Positions 21,404 through 30,562 of a stretch of 64,000 bases of DNA are shown piece by piece; position 1 is the first letter of the stretch; every line of letters starts with the position of its first letter. This DNA is from an uncultured Desulfobacter sp. (GTDB lineage Bacteria; Desulfobacterota; Desulfobacteria; Desulfobacterales; Desulfobacteraceae). A program made the position numbers and the translations under genes. The stretch lies in contig NZ_OY781882.1 in assembly GCF_963677125.1 (NCBI RefSeq), positions 504,501 through 568,500 of the forward strand. The letters run 5' to 3'. The notes beneath the pieces were generated by a model that made no database searches, was not told the DNA's origin, and saw only the letters and a program-made list of their open reading frames with translations.

Positions 21404-21416
21404 GTCTAAAGTAGAC
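21404..21416. promoter_or_regulatory. Probable autoregulatory GntR operator
   Basis: Palindrome GTCTA-AAG-TAGAC, 27 nt upstream of the gntR start, followed by a further TAGACAAT. It matches the site before dctP in both arms. Confidence 0.62.
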
Positions 21417-21425
21417 TGTAGACAA

Positions 21426-21790
21426 TACCTTGTCAATAAAAACATGCCGCTATTTAATATCTGCTCCGACGATATCGAACTGGTTTGCTATCTTCTGTCT
21501 CTTTCATATTTGGGTTGACAAAAAACAAGTTTCCATCCTACTTTACTATTAATTAAAAAAATGTTTATTTTTTTCTCCTAATTGATTGTTATTAAGATTA
21601 ATAGGGGTTTGTTCGAATGCCATATGGGCGCAATTTACATTAACGCAAAATAAACGCGAAGAGCTCTGGTCTTTTGGTCATTATATGAAGGGATTACTGT
21701 CCTAATTGTCGTGTTGTAAACCTTCATTATTATAAAATTTCATAACGTTTCATCCAATTTTCAACAAAGCCAGCGAAAGGAGCCCTTAAA
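21426..21790. other. Divergent intergenic region, gntR/tolC-ompA
   Basis: AT-rich non-coding stretch between the minus-strand gntR and the plus-strand adhesion operon. A TTGACA at about 21522 is followed by AT-rich sequence that could hold a -10 box on the plus strand, but the match is weak. AGGAG at about 21777 is the ribosome-binding site of the next gene. I see no gene and no clear structured RNA. Confidence 0.5.
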
Positions 21791-23728
21791 TTGTTTAAAC
21801 TTTGTAAAAAAATCAAATTGTTATTTGTTTTTAATGCGTTTCTTGTGTTTTGCGGTGGTGCTGTGATCGCCTCTGAAACAGGAAACCTTGAGCCCATCCC
21901 TTTAAATGAAATTTTAAAAGATATTATAAAAACCAATCCGGATATTATAGCTGCCAAAAACAACTATCGCAGTGTTTTAGAAGAGCTGTCCATTGCGAAA
22001 AGCGGCTACTATCCGAAAATAGGCGCAGAAGCGTCCATCGGGCCTGAAGTTACCGACGGTGTAGATACCAACTATCAAAATGAGGATTATATTGCATCCA
22101 GGGCATTAATATATCTTCGGCAGAACCTGTTCAAAGGGGGAGAGACGAAAGCATTTGTCGAGGAGACGGATGCCCGAATCCTCAGTGCCGCCTATGAAGT
22201 CGTCACGGTTGCCAATCGGGTTTTCCTAGACGCGCTTGAAGCGTATATCAATGTATTGAAAACCCGTGAACTGCTGGCGTTTTCACAACAAAATGTCCTG
22301 ACCCAGGAGCGGATACTCAGTCAGGTTAAGGAACGGACTACTGCGGGATTTACCCGTGTTTCCGATCTGACAAACTCAAAGGCCCGATTGTCCCTTGCCA
22401 GGGGAAACCTTATCTCAGCCCAGCAGGATCTGAACCATGCTGTTGTAAAATTTCACCGTCAGTTTGGCCGGATACTTCAACCGGAGCAGTTTGTGATGCC
22501 CGAACCGGCGTTTACGTTTCCGGATACAGTTGAAGATACCACTGACTTTGCATTTCGCAATCACCCGGCACTTGAGGTTGCAAAATTTAACATTCATGCG
22601 CGTAAATCTGCCTATGAACGAACAAAAGGTGCTTACTGGCCCAGTCTTGATCTTGAATTGAAAGCGCAGTACGAGAATGATACGGACGGTGACAACGGAT
22701 ATAGCACACAGGCCTCGGCATTGCTTAAATTGAGTTACCTGTTTTACGACGGGGGCATCCGAAAAGGTGAAAAAGGGCAAAAGTACCATTCCTTGCTTGA
22801 GGAATATCAGGTGGCGTATACCGAACGAAGAAATGTGAACCAGGCTGTCCAGTTGGCGTGGAATATCAATCAGGCCGAACAGGTCAAAAAAGGCTTTCTC
22901 AATGATCATCTATCGTTGAGCGCCGAGACCCTGGCGGCGTTTAAGGATGAGTATCATTTAGGCCGCCGCACGCTTTTAGACCTTCTGAATATGGAAAATG
23001 AGTATAACGATGCCAAAATCGCCAATGCGGAATCTGAATATAACCGGCTGACGGCATATTACAGAATTTCACAGGCAACAGGGGCGCTGATTCATGAATT
23101 TGATACCGGATTGTTGGAAGAGGTGAATCTTCCCACTGAAAAGCCCTATGATCTTGCAGAATATGAAAAAGAGATCCTGAACCCGAACCGTGACGTCGAC
23201 AGGGTGGTGGATGTTAACGATCAGTGTGATAACTCAGTTGAAGGCGCCGATGTTTCAGCCTATGGCTGTATGGGTGAAAATGTTTCATCTGTCGGCTACA
23301 CCGAACCGGTTAATATCAGTCCCTATATCCTGCCCGAGGATGGGACACCTGACGCCTTGAATCTTAAAATAGATACAAGAAAGGATGTACAGTCCATAAG
23401 TCTGGATAACATTCATTTTCATTTTGACTCGTCAGAATTAACAGATCAAGCAAAACAGATGCTCATACCGATTTCAAAGCAGCTTAAGGAAGCATCTGAT
23501 TATGATATTGAAATCATAGGTCATACGGATAGTGTCGCAAGTGATGCATACAATCAAAAATTATCTGAAGAACGGGCCTACAGCGTTCTGCAGGAATTGA
23601 AACGCCAGGGTCTGGATGAAAACAGGATGACGTCAAGCGGGCGAGGAGAGAGCGAACCTGTTGCGGATAATGCCACCGATGAAGGCCGCCGTAAGAATCG
23701 CCGCACTGAATTTCGGTTGACAAAATAG
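21791..23728 (+). CDS. TolC-family outer-membrane channel fused to an OmpA domain
   Basis: A 645-residue protein. A signal peptide (about 1-28) is followed by a TolC/LapE-type outer-membrane factor (about 35-445) with the paired coiled-coil repeats of that family (SIAKSGYYPKIGAEAS and later YWPSLDLELKA). After a linker with a short cysteine-bearing segment, residues about 530-645 form an OmpA-like peptidoglycan-binding domain (IHFHFDSSELT, IIGHTDSVAS, GRGESEP, NRRTEFR). It is the outer-membrane pore of a type I secretion system; the OmpA domain would pin it to the cell wall. It starts with TTG, supported by AGGAG 8 nt upstream. It is the first gene of the lap-like operon and lies 11 bp before the protease gene. 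Confidence 0.92.
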   Translation: MFKLCKKIKLLFVFNAFLVFCGGAVIASETGNLEPIPLNEILKDIIKTNPDIIAAKNNYRSVLEELSIAKSGYYPKIGAEASIGPEVTDGVDTNYQNEDYIASRALIYLRQNLFKGGETKAFVEETDARILSAAYEVVTVANRVFLDALEAYINVLKTRELLAFSQQNVLTQERILSQVKERTTAGFTRVSDLTNSKARLSLARGNLISAQQDLNHAVVKFHRQFGRILQPEQFVMPEPAFTFPDTVEDTTDFAFRNHPALEVAKFNIHARKSAYERTKGAYWPSLDLELKAQYENDTDGDNGYSTQASALLKLSYLFYDGGIRKGEKGQKYHSLLEEYQVAYTERRNVNQAVQLAWNINQAEQVKKGFLNDHLSLSAETLAAFKDEYHLGRRTLLDLLNMENEYNDAKIANAESEYNRLTAYYRISQATGALIHEFDTGLLEEVNLPTEKPYDLAEYEKEILNPNRDVDRVVDVNDQCDNSVEGADVSAYGCMGENVSSVGYTEPVNISPYILPEDGTPDALNLKIDTRKDVQSISLDNIHFHFDSSELTDQAKQMLIPISKQLKEASDYDIEIIGHTDSVASDAYNQKLSEERAYSVLQELKRQGLDENRMTSSGRGESEPVADNATDEGRRKNRRTEFRLTK

Positions 23729-23739
23729 TAATTTGATGG

Positions 23740-24405
23740 ATGTCCGAAATCAAGCCTTTGGTTATATTAATGACTATTCTGGTGGTGACGGCACTCTTTG
23801 CCGGAACCACCACCAGGTTTTTTGTGCCTGGGAAAATGTTGAATTCGTACAAAAAAAATTATGATGGGCAGGCGGTCAGGCGTTTGGACAGCCTGCTTGC
23901 GATGATGAACGAACAGCGTGGTTTGCCCGAGGAGCAGATTGTTATTAATGTAAACAATTTTTTTAACCAATTGGAATACCGTTCTGACAGAAAAACGTGG
24001 AATAAAAGTGATTATTGGGCCAGCCGCCTGGAATTTTTAGGCCGGGGGCAGGGGGACTGTGAAGATTTCGCCGTTGCAAAATTTTTAACCATGATCCAGC
24101 TTGGTGTCCCCGGCGAGAAAATATTTCTTACCTATGTTCGCGCCAGAGGATTTCCGGAGCCGGCCCATCTTGTTGCCACCTATTACAAAAAACCAGGGTC
24201 TGTTCCCTTTGTTCTTGACAATTATATCAAAAAGATCCTGCCTGCCACGCAACGGCCCGACCTTGTTCCGGTTTACAGTTTTACAGCCAGGGATCTTTAT
24301 ATCCAAAAACAGCACGGCCTTGGTAAACGTATCAGCCGCGGGCTTTTGAAAACTCAACGCAAATTAAAAGCCATTGATCTGGAAATCCAGGAGATGAAAC
24401 ATTGA
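23740..24405 (+). CDS. LapG-like periplasmic cysteine protease (BTLCP family)
   Basis: A 221-residue transglutaminase-like cysteine protease. An N-terminal membrane or signal segment (about 5-22) exports it. The catalytic triad is C107 (GQGDCEDFA), H143 (PAHLVA) and D160 (FVLDN), with the DYWASRLEFL segment typical of LapG. In Pseudomonas, LapG cuts the adhesin LapA at a di-alanine in its retention module and so releases it from the outer membrane; it needs calcium and is inhibited by LapD. Its targets here are probably the two RTX proteins at 30563-36497. The stop overlaps the TTG start of the lapD-like gene. Confidence 0.9.
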   Translation: MSEIKPLVILMTILVVTALFAGTTTRFFVPGKMLNSYKKNYDGQAVRRLDSLLAMMNEQRGLPEEQIVINVNNFFNQLEYRSDRKTWNKSDYWASRLEFLGRGQGDCEDFAVAKFLTMIQLGVPGEKIFLTYVRARGFPEPAHLVATYYKKPGSVPFVLDNYIKKILPATQRPDLVPVYSFTARDLYIQKQHGLGKRISRGLLKTQRKLKAIDLEIQEMKH

Positions 24406-26342
24406 GTCTTTTAAAACAGACACAGCTATTGGTCACTTTCCTTTTGACGGCAACCCTGATTATTGTTTTGAGGATCAATTTTAATACAGCCCGTGAATTT
24501 ACGGCAAATGAATCCTATTTGAACACAAAAAATAACGCCAACATGCTTGCCCTGACGCTGAGTGCCGGACCCATGGATGAAGATTTAATGAAAACCAGCA
24601 TCAACGCGATGTTCGACGGCGGATATTTTGAATCCATATCACTGTTTCGCCAGGATGGAACACTGGTTTATGAAAAACGCGAACCCGTTGCCATCCATGG
24701 CGTCCCCAATTTTTTTATCACCCACATTGATCTTGTTATACCTGAGGTAGAGGCAAAGGTCATGAATGGATGGAATATCTTCGGTACCCTTAAAATCAAA
24801 GGCCATCCAGGCTCATCATATACAAAATTGTGGGAAACATTGGTACAGCTGTGCTTGCAGTTTTGTGCACTGGGGATTCTTGCTTTGTTTATAAGTATTT
24901 TAGGATTACGCCATCTTTTGGGCGCCTTGGACAACATTAAACATCAGGCAGAGGCAATCAGTAGTAATGATTTCATCATCAACCAGGAGATTCCCAGGAC
25001 ACCTGAGCTGAAAAAAGTGGTTCTTGCCATGAACACCATGGTTAAAAAAGTGCAGTCGATTTACGAGCACAATCTTGAAAATTTAAGCAAATACCAAAAA
25101 TTAAGGTATCAGGATAAAATTACCGGACTTCATAATCGTGCATCTTTTATAAAACAGTTTGCTGAAACGATCGGGGATAAGCACCCAAAAGCCGTGGGCC
25201 ATGTTGTCATTTTAAGCCTGACCGGCGTGGAGGAGATCGAGGCTTCGGGAAATCGGCCTCTTGTTCAAAAAATTTTTAAAGAGATGGCGGATGTTTTAGA
25301 CACCCGGACAAAACTTGCAGTACCACAGGCTATGGTCTACAGATTCCCAAGGCGCGAGTTTGCCGCAATCCTGCCGGACACCCAGGCAAACGAAGTTGTG
25401 AAACTTGTTGATGCGGTTATAACAAAATTTTTGTCGCAAAAGGATAAGGATATACCCGAGACACTAAAAGTTTATGCAGGGATTTCACCATATGACAAAA
25501 GTGATGATGTGGGTATGGTGCTTTCCAAAGCAGATTATGCATTGTCCGAAGCAAAAATCGGCCATTCGGGAGCGGTTAAGGTCTTCAAGGACGAGTCATT
25601 CCAAAAGGCTTTAGGAAAGCAGGAATGGAAAACATTGATTGACGTTGCCTTTTCCAAAAACCATTTTTTTCTGACAGCCCAACCCGTGCGCTCTGATTCC
25701 CGTGAGTTCCATCGTGAAGTCTTTGTCAACATGGTGGACCAGGAAGGTGTCCAAAGAAAAGCAAACCTGTTTATCCCCATGATTACGACCTTGGGGCTTG
25801 CAAGTAAACTTGACCGGTATATCATAGAAGAATCTGCGGCATTCCTTGGGCAAAATCAAGAGAGCGTTTTATCAGTAAATATCACAACCGAATTTTGCCG
25901 GGACCATCTGGCAGTGGCCTGGCTGAGGCAGTTTCTCTCGGATAAAAAAGATCTGGCCGATCATCTTTTGTTTGAGATGCATGAAAATACATTGATCAAT
26001 TTTCCTGAAATCTGTTTAGAGTTTGCCGGTTTGATCTCAGGAAAGGGCTTTAAATTGGGTATCGACCGGTTTACCATGCATGACCTGTCACTCAAGTTGC
26101 TGGATAAAATAAAACCCTATTATATTAAAATTGAACGGGATTATCTTGAGGTGTTTGACGATCCCCAGAAAGCGGATATGGTTTTAAACTCACTATTTAC
26201 AATTACCCAAAGCCTGAGCATCAAATTAATTGCCACAAAAATTGAAAACCAAACCCAACGACGTGAACTTGCCGATAAAAACATCACTTATTTCCAGGGA
26301 CACGGCATTGCACAAGTGGTTCCGCTAAGAGGACAAATATGA
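24402..26342 (+). CDS. LapD-like c-di-GMP receptor with degenerate GGDEF and EAL domains
   Basis: A 646-residue inner-membrane protein. It has a first helix (about 8-24), a periplasmic LapD/MoxY-type domain (about 25-145), a second helix (about 146-170) and HAMP. The GGDEF domain is degenerate: the active-site loop reads PRREFAA. The EAL domain has EVFVNM in place of EALLRW and lacks several metal ligands. This pattern, a receptor rather than an enzyme, matches LapD, which binds c-di-GMP through the EAL domain and sequesters LapG. It starts with TTG (24402), with GGAG upstream, inside the last codons of the protease gene. Its stop overlaps the exporter start by 4 bp. Confidence 0.9.
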   Translation: MSLLKQTQLLVTFLLTATLIIVLRINFNTAREFTANESYLNTKNNANMLALTLSAGPMDEDLMKTSINAMFDGGYFESISLFRQDGTLVYEKREPVAIHGVPNFFITHIDLVIPEVEAKVMNGWNIFGTLKIKGHPGSSYTKLWETLVQLCLQFCALGILALFISILGLRHLLGALDNIKHQAEAISSNDFIINQEIPRTPELKKVVLAMNTMVKKVQSIYEHNLENLSKYQKLRYQDKITGLHNRASFIKQFAETIGDKHPKAVGHVVILSLTGVEEIEASGNRPLVQKIFKEMADVLDTRTKLAVPQAMVYRFPRREFAAILPDTQANEVVKLVDAVITKFLSQKDKDIPETLKVYAGISPYDKSDDVGMVLSKADYALSEAKIGHSGAVKVFKDESFQKALGKQEWKTLIDVAFSKNHFFLTAQPVRSDSREFHREVFVNMVDQEGVQRKANLFIPMITTLGLASKLDRYIIEESAAFLGQNQESVLSVNITTEFCRDHLAVAWLRQFLSDKKDLADHLLFEMHENTLINFPEICLEFAGLISGKGFKLGIDRFTMHDLSLKLLDKIKPYYIKIERDYLEVFDDPQKADMVLNSLFTITQSLSIKLIATKIENQTQRRELADKNITYFQGHGIAQVVPLRGQI

Positions 26343-28480
26343 GTGACCCCCATTCTTTAGACCCCCTGATGCAGTGCCTGGTCGCTTTGACCCGGCTGAA
26401 TCATGCGCCCAGTTCTGAAAAAGTACTTTCCCATGGCCTTCCCTTTGAGCCCGGTGCGGACAGACAGCGGCTATTCAGCATTGAGAATCCCAAAGCCAAT
26501 TTTTCGCGGGCTGCGGAAAAAGCCGGGTTTGTTTCAAAGCTGCAGAAACGCAAACTCAACCAGATTCCTTCCCTGGTTCTGCCGGCGATTCTAACCCTTA
26601 AAGATGACAACGCATGTCTTTTGCTTGATATTGATTTTGAGAAAAAAAACGCCAAGGTCATTATCCCATCGTTGGATAACAATGCGGTTCAAATCGGCCT
26701 TGAAAAACTTGAAGAAGAGTACCTGGGGTATGTGTTTTTTCTTAAAAAGAAATATAAAGGCGCAAGCCGGGATTTAAAGGCATTTGGTATCCTAAAAAAG
26801 AAAAATTGGTTTTTCGGCACGCTCATGAAGTTCAAAGGGGTCTACGGCAGGGTACTTCTTGCCACCTTTTTGGTGAATCTTTTTGTCATTGCAGGACCGA
26901 TGTTTACCTTGAATGTGTATGACCGCATCATTCCCCATAATGCAACGGACACATTGTGGGTGCTGGCCTGTGGGGTGGGCTTGATCTATATTTTTGATTT
27001 GATCCTTAAAAATATTCGAACCTACTTTCTTGAAAATACCGCGCGTCGAAGCGATGTGATTCTCTCTTCCATGCTTTTTGAACAGGCGATGAATTTAAAA
27101 TTACGGGATAAACCGGGTTCTATCGGTTCATTTTCCAGCATTATAAAGGATTTTGACGGTATTCGGTCGTTTTTTGCGTCAAGTGCCGTCACCGCATTCA
27201 TAGATCTTCCATTTGCTGCCATTTTCCTTTTGGTGATTTACTCAATTAACCACATCATCGTGATTATCCCCCTTGCAACAGTGCTTTTAATTTTGCTCAT
27301 CAGTATCCCCATGCGGTATTCGATCCAGAAAACCATCAACAGCACCCATGACGCCACCCACCACAGGAACAGTGTGCTCATCGAATCTTTATCCAATCTT
27401 GAGGCGATAAAGGCGTTCAATGCAAGCAGCAGCATGCAGTGGCACTGGGAGGAAAGCTGCGGGTTTATTGCAGGCAAAAGTCAGCAGTCACGGGTCAGAT
27501 CCGGATTTCTTTCCACCCTGACTTCTTTTTTAACACAGGTGAATAGTGTGGCGATTATTATTACCGGGGTCTATCTGATCAAGGATGGCCAATTAACCAT
27601 GGGTGGCCTGATTGCGGTTAATATTCTTGCTTCCCGTTCTATTTCGCCCATGGCCCAGGCTGTTGCTTTGATGTTGAATTTCGGCCAGATGAAAGTTGGA
27701 TTAAACGCCCTTAACACCTTTATGAAAAAAGATATTGAACGACCTGAAAACAAAAAATTTATTCATCGCCCCACGTTTAAAGGTGACATTGAATTCAAAG
27801 ATGTCGGTTTCAATTATCCTGAAGAACAAAGCCGGGCCGTTTCAAATATCAGCTTACATATAAAACCTGGGGAGCGCGTTGGTATCATCGGTGCCGTTGG
27901 GTCAGGAAAGTCCACCATGGGCAAGTTGCTGCTCAGCCTGTTTGAACCCGACGAGGGCTCTATTTTTATTGACGGGCTGAATATTAATCAAATTGATCCG
28001 GCGGATTTGCGGCATAATTTTTCCTATGTGCCCCAGGATGTAACACTTTTTAGCGGAAGTGTGCGGGATAATATTACGTTAAAATCTGCCCATGCGCCGG
28101 ATGATGCCATTATCAGGGCGGCAAAGATCGGCGGGGTAAATACCTTTACCGATCGCCATCCCCAGGGCATGGATCTTCAGGTCGGGGAAAAGGGAACCCG
28201 GCTGTCCGGGGGACAGCGCCAGTCGGTTGCCGTTTCCATGGCATTTATTGAAGAAAGTCCGATTGTCTTGCTGGATGAGCCGACAAATGCCATGGATTTC
28301 AATACCGAAGCCCAGGTGATTGCAAATTTAGGCCGTGTCACCAAAGGGCGCACCACCATTATCATCACCCATAAGCCTTCGATCCTTAAAATTGTTGACA
28401 GGCTTTTGGTCATGGACAAGGGCGAGCTTGTCATGGACGGCCCTAAGGATAAAATTCTTGCACGGTTGTCAGGGAAATAA
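26339..28480 (+). CDS. Type I secretion ABC transporter, LapB-like
   Basis: A 713-residue exporter. Residues 1-130 are a peptidase-C39-like domain without a working catalytic set, typical of RTX adhesin exporters, where it only holds the substrate. A six-helix transmembrane domain (about 150-430) follows, then the ATPase with Walker A GAVGSGKST, signature LSGGQRQS, Walker B IVLLDEPT and the switch histidine in ITHKPS. It drives the export of unfolded RTX proteins through the HlyD and TolC-like partners encoded beside it. Overlaps at the start and the 2-bp gap to the next gene show operon structure. Confidence 0.94.
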   Translation: MSDPHSLDPLMQCLVALTRLNHAPSSEKVLSHGLPFEPGADRQRLFSIENPKANFSRAAEKAGFVSKLQKRKLNQIPSLVLPAILTLKDDNACLLLDIDFEKKNAKVIIPSLDNNAVQIGLEKLEEEYLGYVFFLKKKYKGASRDLKAFGILKKKNWFFGTLMKFKGVYGRVLLATFLVNLFVIAGPMFTLNVYDRIIPHNATDTLWVLACGVGLIYIFDLILKNIRTYFLENTARRSDVILSSMLFEQAMNLKLRDKPGSIGSFSSIIKDFDGIRSFFASSAVTAFIDLPFAAIFLLVIYSINHIIVIIPLATVLLILLISIPMRYSIQKTINSTHDATHHRNSVLIESLSNLEAIKAFNASSSMQWHWEESCGFIAGKSQQSRVRSGFLSTLTSFLTQVNSVAIIITGVYLIKDGQLTMGGLIAVNILASRSISPMAQAVALMLNFGQMKVGLNALNTFMKKDIERPENKKFIHRPTFKGDIEFKDVGFNYPEEQSRAVSNISLHIKPGERVGIIGAVGSGKSTMGKLLLSLFEPDEGSIFIDGLNINQIDPADLRHNFSYVPQDVTLFSGSVRDNITLKSAHAPDDAIIRAAKIGGVNTFTDRHPQGMDLQVGEKGTRLSGGQRQSVAVSMAFIEESPIVLLDEPTNAMDFNTEAQVIANLGRVTKGRTTIIITHKPSILKIVDRLLVMDKGELVMDGPKDKILARLSGK

Positions 28481-28482
28481 AA

Positions 28483-29868
28483 ATGACTATTGATATCAAT
28501 TCTGTTGAAAAGATCACCCCCCAAAGATGGCCTGTGGGAAACGGCAAAAAATACAGCCGGACCGATATCGAATTCATGGACAGCCTCAGTGCCGCCGTGT
28601 TATCGGACAGCCCGGCCAAAACCAATATCCTGCTGTATGCAATTGCATTGGTGGTGGGTTCCCTGATTGTATGGGCCAATTATGCACAACTCGATGAAAG
28701 AACCCAGGGCATCGGTCGGTTGATTCCTTCCCGGCAGATCCAGGTGATTCAGAACCTTGAAGGGGGGATCATCAAAGAGATTAAGGTGATTGAGGGGGAT
28801 GCCGTTAAAAAAGGCCAGATCCTTGTTGTGATTGACAGCACCGGGGCCGGCAGTTCCTTTGAAGAGAGCCGGACCATGATCAATGAGCTGCGCGCCCGTA
28901 CCATCCGGTTGGCAGCCGAAGCCGGTATTCGAAGTTTCCAAGCGGGCATAGAAAAAGAAAAAGACCTTGCTCCGGACCTGCTTGAAAAAGAGAAAAGGCT
29001 GTATGATGCCAACGTTGCCCGTAAAGAAAGCGAGATAGAAGTCTTAAAACAGCGTATCAGACAGCGGGAGATCGAATTGTCCGATACCCGTATGTCCATA
29101 GGAAATCTGAGAACCGGCAAAGAGATGATCGCAAGGGAAATGGAACTTACCAAACCGATGTTTGAAAAAAGACTGGTATCGGAACTTGAATTTCTCCAGC
29201 TCAAGCAAAGGGTTTTGGATAAGAAAAACGAGTATGAAAGTGCGGTCTATCAGGCAAGGTCTCTGACGTCAAAAATAAAGGAAAGCCGGAATCAACTTCA
29301 AGAAATCCAGAGCCGCCACAAATCCGAAGCCCAGGAGGAGCTGAACAAGGCCCTGGCCGAAATATCCCGGTTGGGAAAAAATCAGGTGGCCATAGAAGAC
29401 CGGGTATTGCGGACAAATGTGCGTTCGCCTGTGGATGGTACGGTGAAACAACTGCTGTTTAATACCGTGGGCGGCGTGGTTAAACCGGGAATGGATATCG
29501 TGGAAATTGTTCCCGATGATGATAAACTTTTGGTCGAAGCCAAGATAAGACCCTCCGATATTGCATTTCTTTATCCGGGACTTAAGGCAGTAGTCAAAGT
29601 GACGGCCTATGATTATGCCATCTACGGCGGCCTTGAGGGTAAAGTAGTTCACATCAGTGCGGATACCATCACCGATGACCGGCAGGAACAATTTTATCTT
29701 GTTCGGGTCATGACTGAAAAAAATTACCTTGGCACTGAAGATAATAAAAAAGAGATGATTGCGGGAATGACGGCCCAGGTCGATATTATTACCGGCAAAA
29801 AAACCATTATGCAGTATTTGATGAAACCGATTCTCAGAGCAAAAAGCAATGCGTTGAGGGAGAGATAG
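28483..29868 (+). CDS. HlyD-family membrane fusion protein of type I secretion (LapC-like)
   Basis: A 461-residue periplasmic adaptor with one N-terminal membrane helix (about 45-65). The lipoyl half-motif GGIIKEIKVIEGDAVKKGQ is followed by a long coiled coil (about 130-300). The second lipoyl half is VRSPVDGTVKQL. The C-terminal beta-barrel carries GLKAVVKVTAYDYAIYGGLEG, characteristic of HlyD/LapC type. It joins the ABC exporter to the TolC-like pore. It begins 2 bp after the exporter gene. Confidence 0.94.
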   Translation: MTIDINSVEKITPQRWPVGNGKKYSRTDIEFMDSLSAAVLSDSPAKTNILLYAIALVVGSLIVWANYAQLDERTQGIGRLIPSRQIQVIQNLEGGIIKEIKVIEGDAVKKGQILVVIDSTGAGSSFEESRTMINELRARTIRLAAEAGIRSFQAGIEKEKDLAPDLLEKEKRLYDANVARKESEIEVLKQRIRQREIELSDTRMSIGNLRTGKEMIAREMELTKPMFEKRLVSELEFLQLKQRVLDKKNEYESAVYQARSLTSKIKESRNQLQEIQSRHKSEAQEELNKALAEISRLGKNQVAIEDRVLRTNVRSPVDGTVKQLLFNTVGGVVKPGMDIVEIVPDDDKLLVEAKIRPSDIAFLYPGLKAVVKVTAYDYAIYGGLEGKVVHISADTITDDRQEQFYLVRVMTEKNYLGTEDNKKEMIAGMTAQVDIITGKKTIMQYLMKPILRAKSNALRER

Positions 29869-29872
29869 CATC

Positions 29873-30463
29873 ATGGTGTCTGTCCATATTTATAGCAAAG
29901 ATCCGAACCTGGTCCAGCAATGCAGGGATTTGTTCGGCGGCAGAAAAAAGACAAAACACCTCTCGGCTGACAAACCACTTGCCGGGTATGATATTTCACC
30001 AGATGATATTCTGATCATTGATATTGACGCCTGTGATGAAAAAGACCTGCCAAAAATTGTCTGCCCCTGCCTGGCCCTTGTTGCCATTCCCCAAAAAGAC
30101 CAGGCATTGCGGCTTTTACAAAAGGGAATACGGGCGTACGGTAACCGGCATATGCATGAAGAGAATTTAAAACAGGCGGTTGCAACCCTTAAAGCAGGCC
30201 AAATCTGGCTGCCCCCGGCCATCATCTCCCAGGTGATCTCTGCATTACCGGCGGCCAAAGCTGAAGATGAAGGAGAGAACCTGTTGACTATTTTGACATC
30301 CCGGGAGGCCGAAGTGGCCAAGTGGCTGGTTAACGGCTTGTCAAACCAGGAAATCAGTGAAAAAATGTTTGTCTCCGTGCGAACGGTTAAAGCCCACCTG
30401 ACCTCAATTTTTAAAAAAACCGGCTGCCGTAACCGGCTTGAACTTGCTACCCGAATGAAATAA
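29873..30463 (+). CDS. LuxR-type regulator with atypical receiver-like N-terminus
   Basis: A 196-residue protein. The C-terminal 65 residues are a LuxR/NarL helix-turn-helix (LTSREAEVAKWLVNGLSNQEISEKM, read in two parts, then VRTVKAHLTSIF). The N-terminal 120 residues have the strand-helix rhythm of a receiver domain, with DILIIDIDACDE where the phospho-aspartate region would be. The other acidic-pocket residues and the lysine are not clear, so it may be unphosphorylated. It is the last gene of the secretion operon, 4 bp after the adaptor. It may control the adhesin genes, but no binding site is evident. Confidence 0.85.
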   Translation: MVSVHIYSKDPNLVQQCRDLFGGRKKTKHLSADKPLAGYDISPDDILIIDIDACDEKDLPKIVCPCLALVAIPQKDQALRLLQKGIRAYGNRHMHEENLKQAVATLKAGQIWLPPAIISQVISALPAAKAEDEGENLLTILTSREAEVAKWLVNGLSNQEISEKMFVSVRTVKAHLTSIFKKTGCRNRLELATRMK

Positions 30464-30468
30464 AAACG

Positions 30469-30498
30469 CCGTACCGGGAAATTTGGTACGGTTTTTTT
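30469..30498. terminator. Bidirectional terminator between the lap-like operon and RTX1
   Basis: CCGTACC and GGTACGG arms (30469-30475, 30485-30491) around a 9-nt loop, followed by seven T on the plus strand and a T-rich tract on the minus strand. It closes the plus-strand operon and can also end the converging RTX gene. Confidence 0.85.
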
Positions 30499-30562
30499 GA
30501 TACGTTGGATTTTATATTCGTTCTATTTTTGTTGGGAGATAGACCCGGTCAACCCATAGCGA

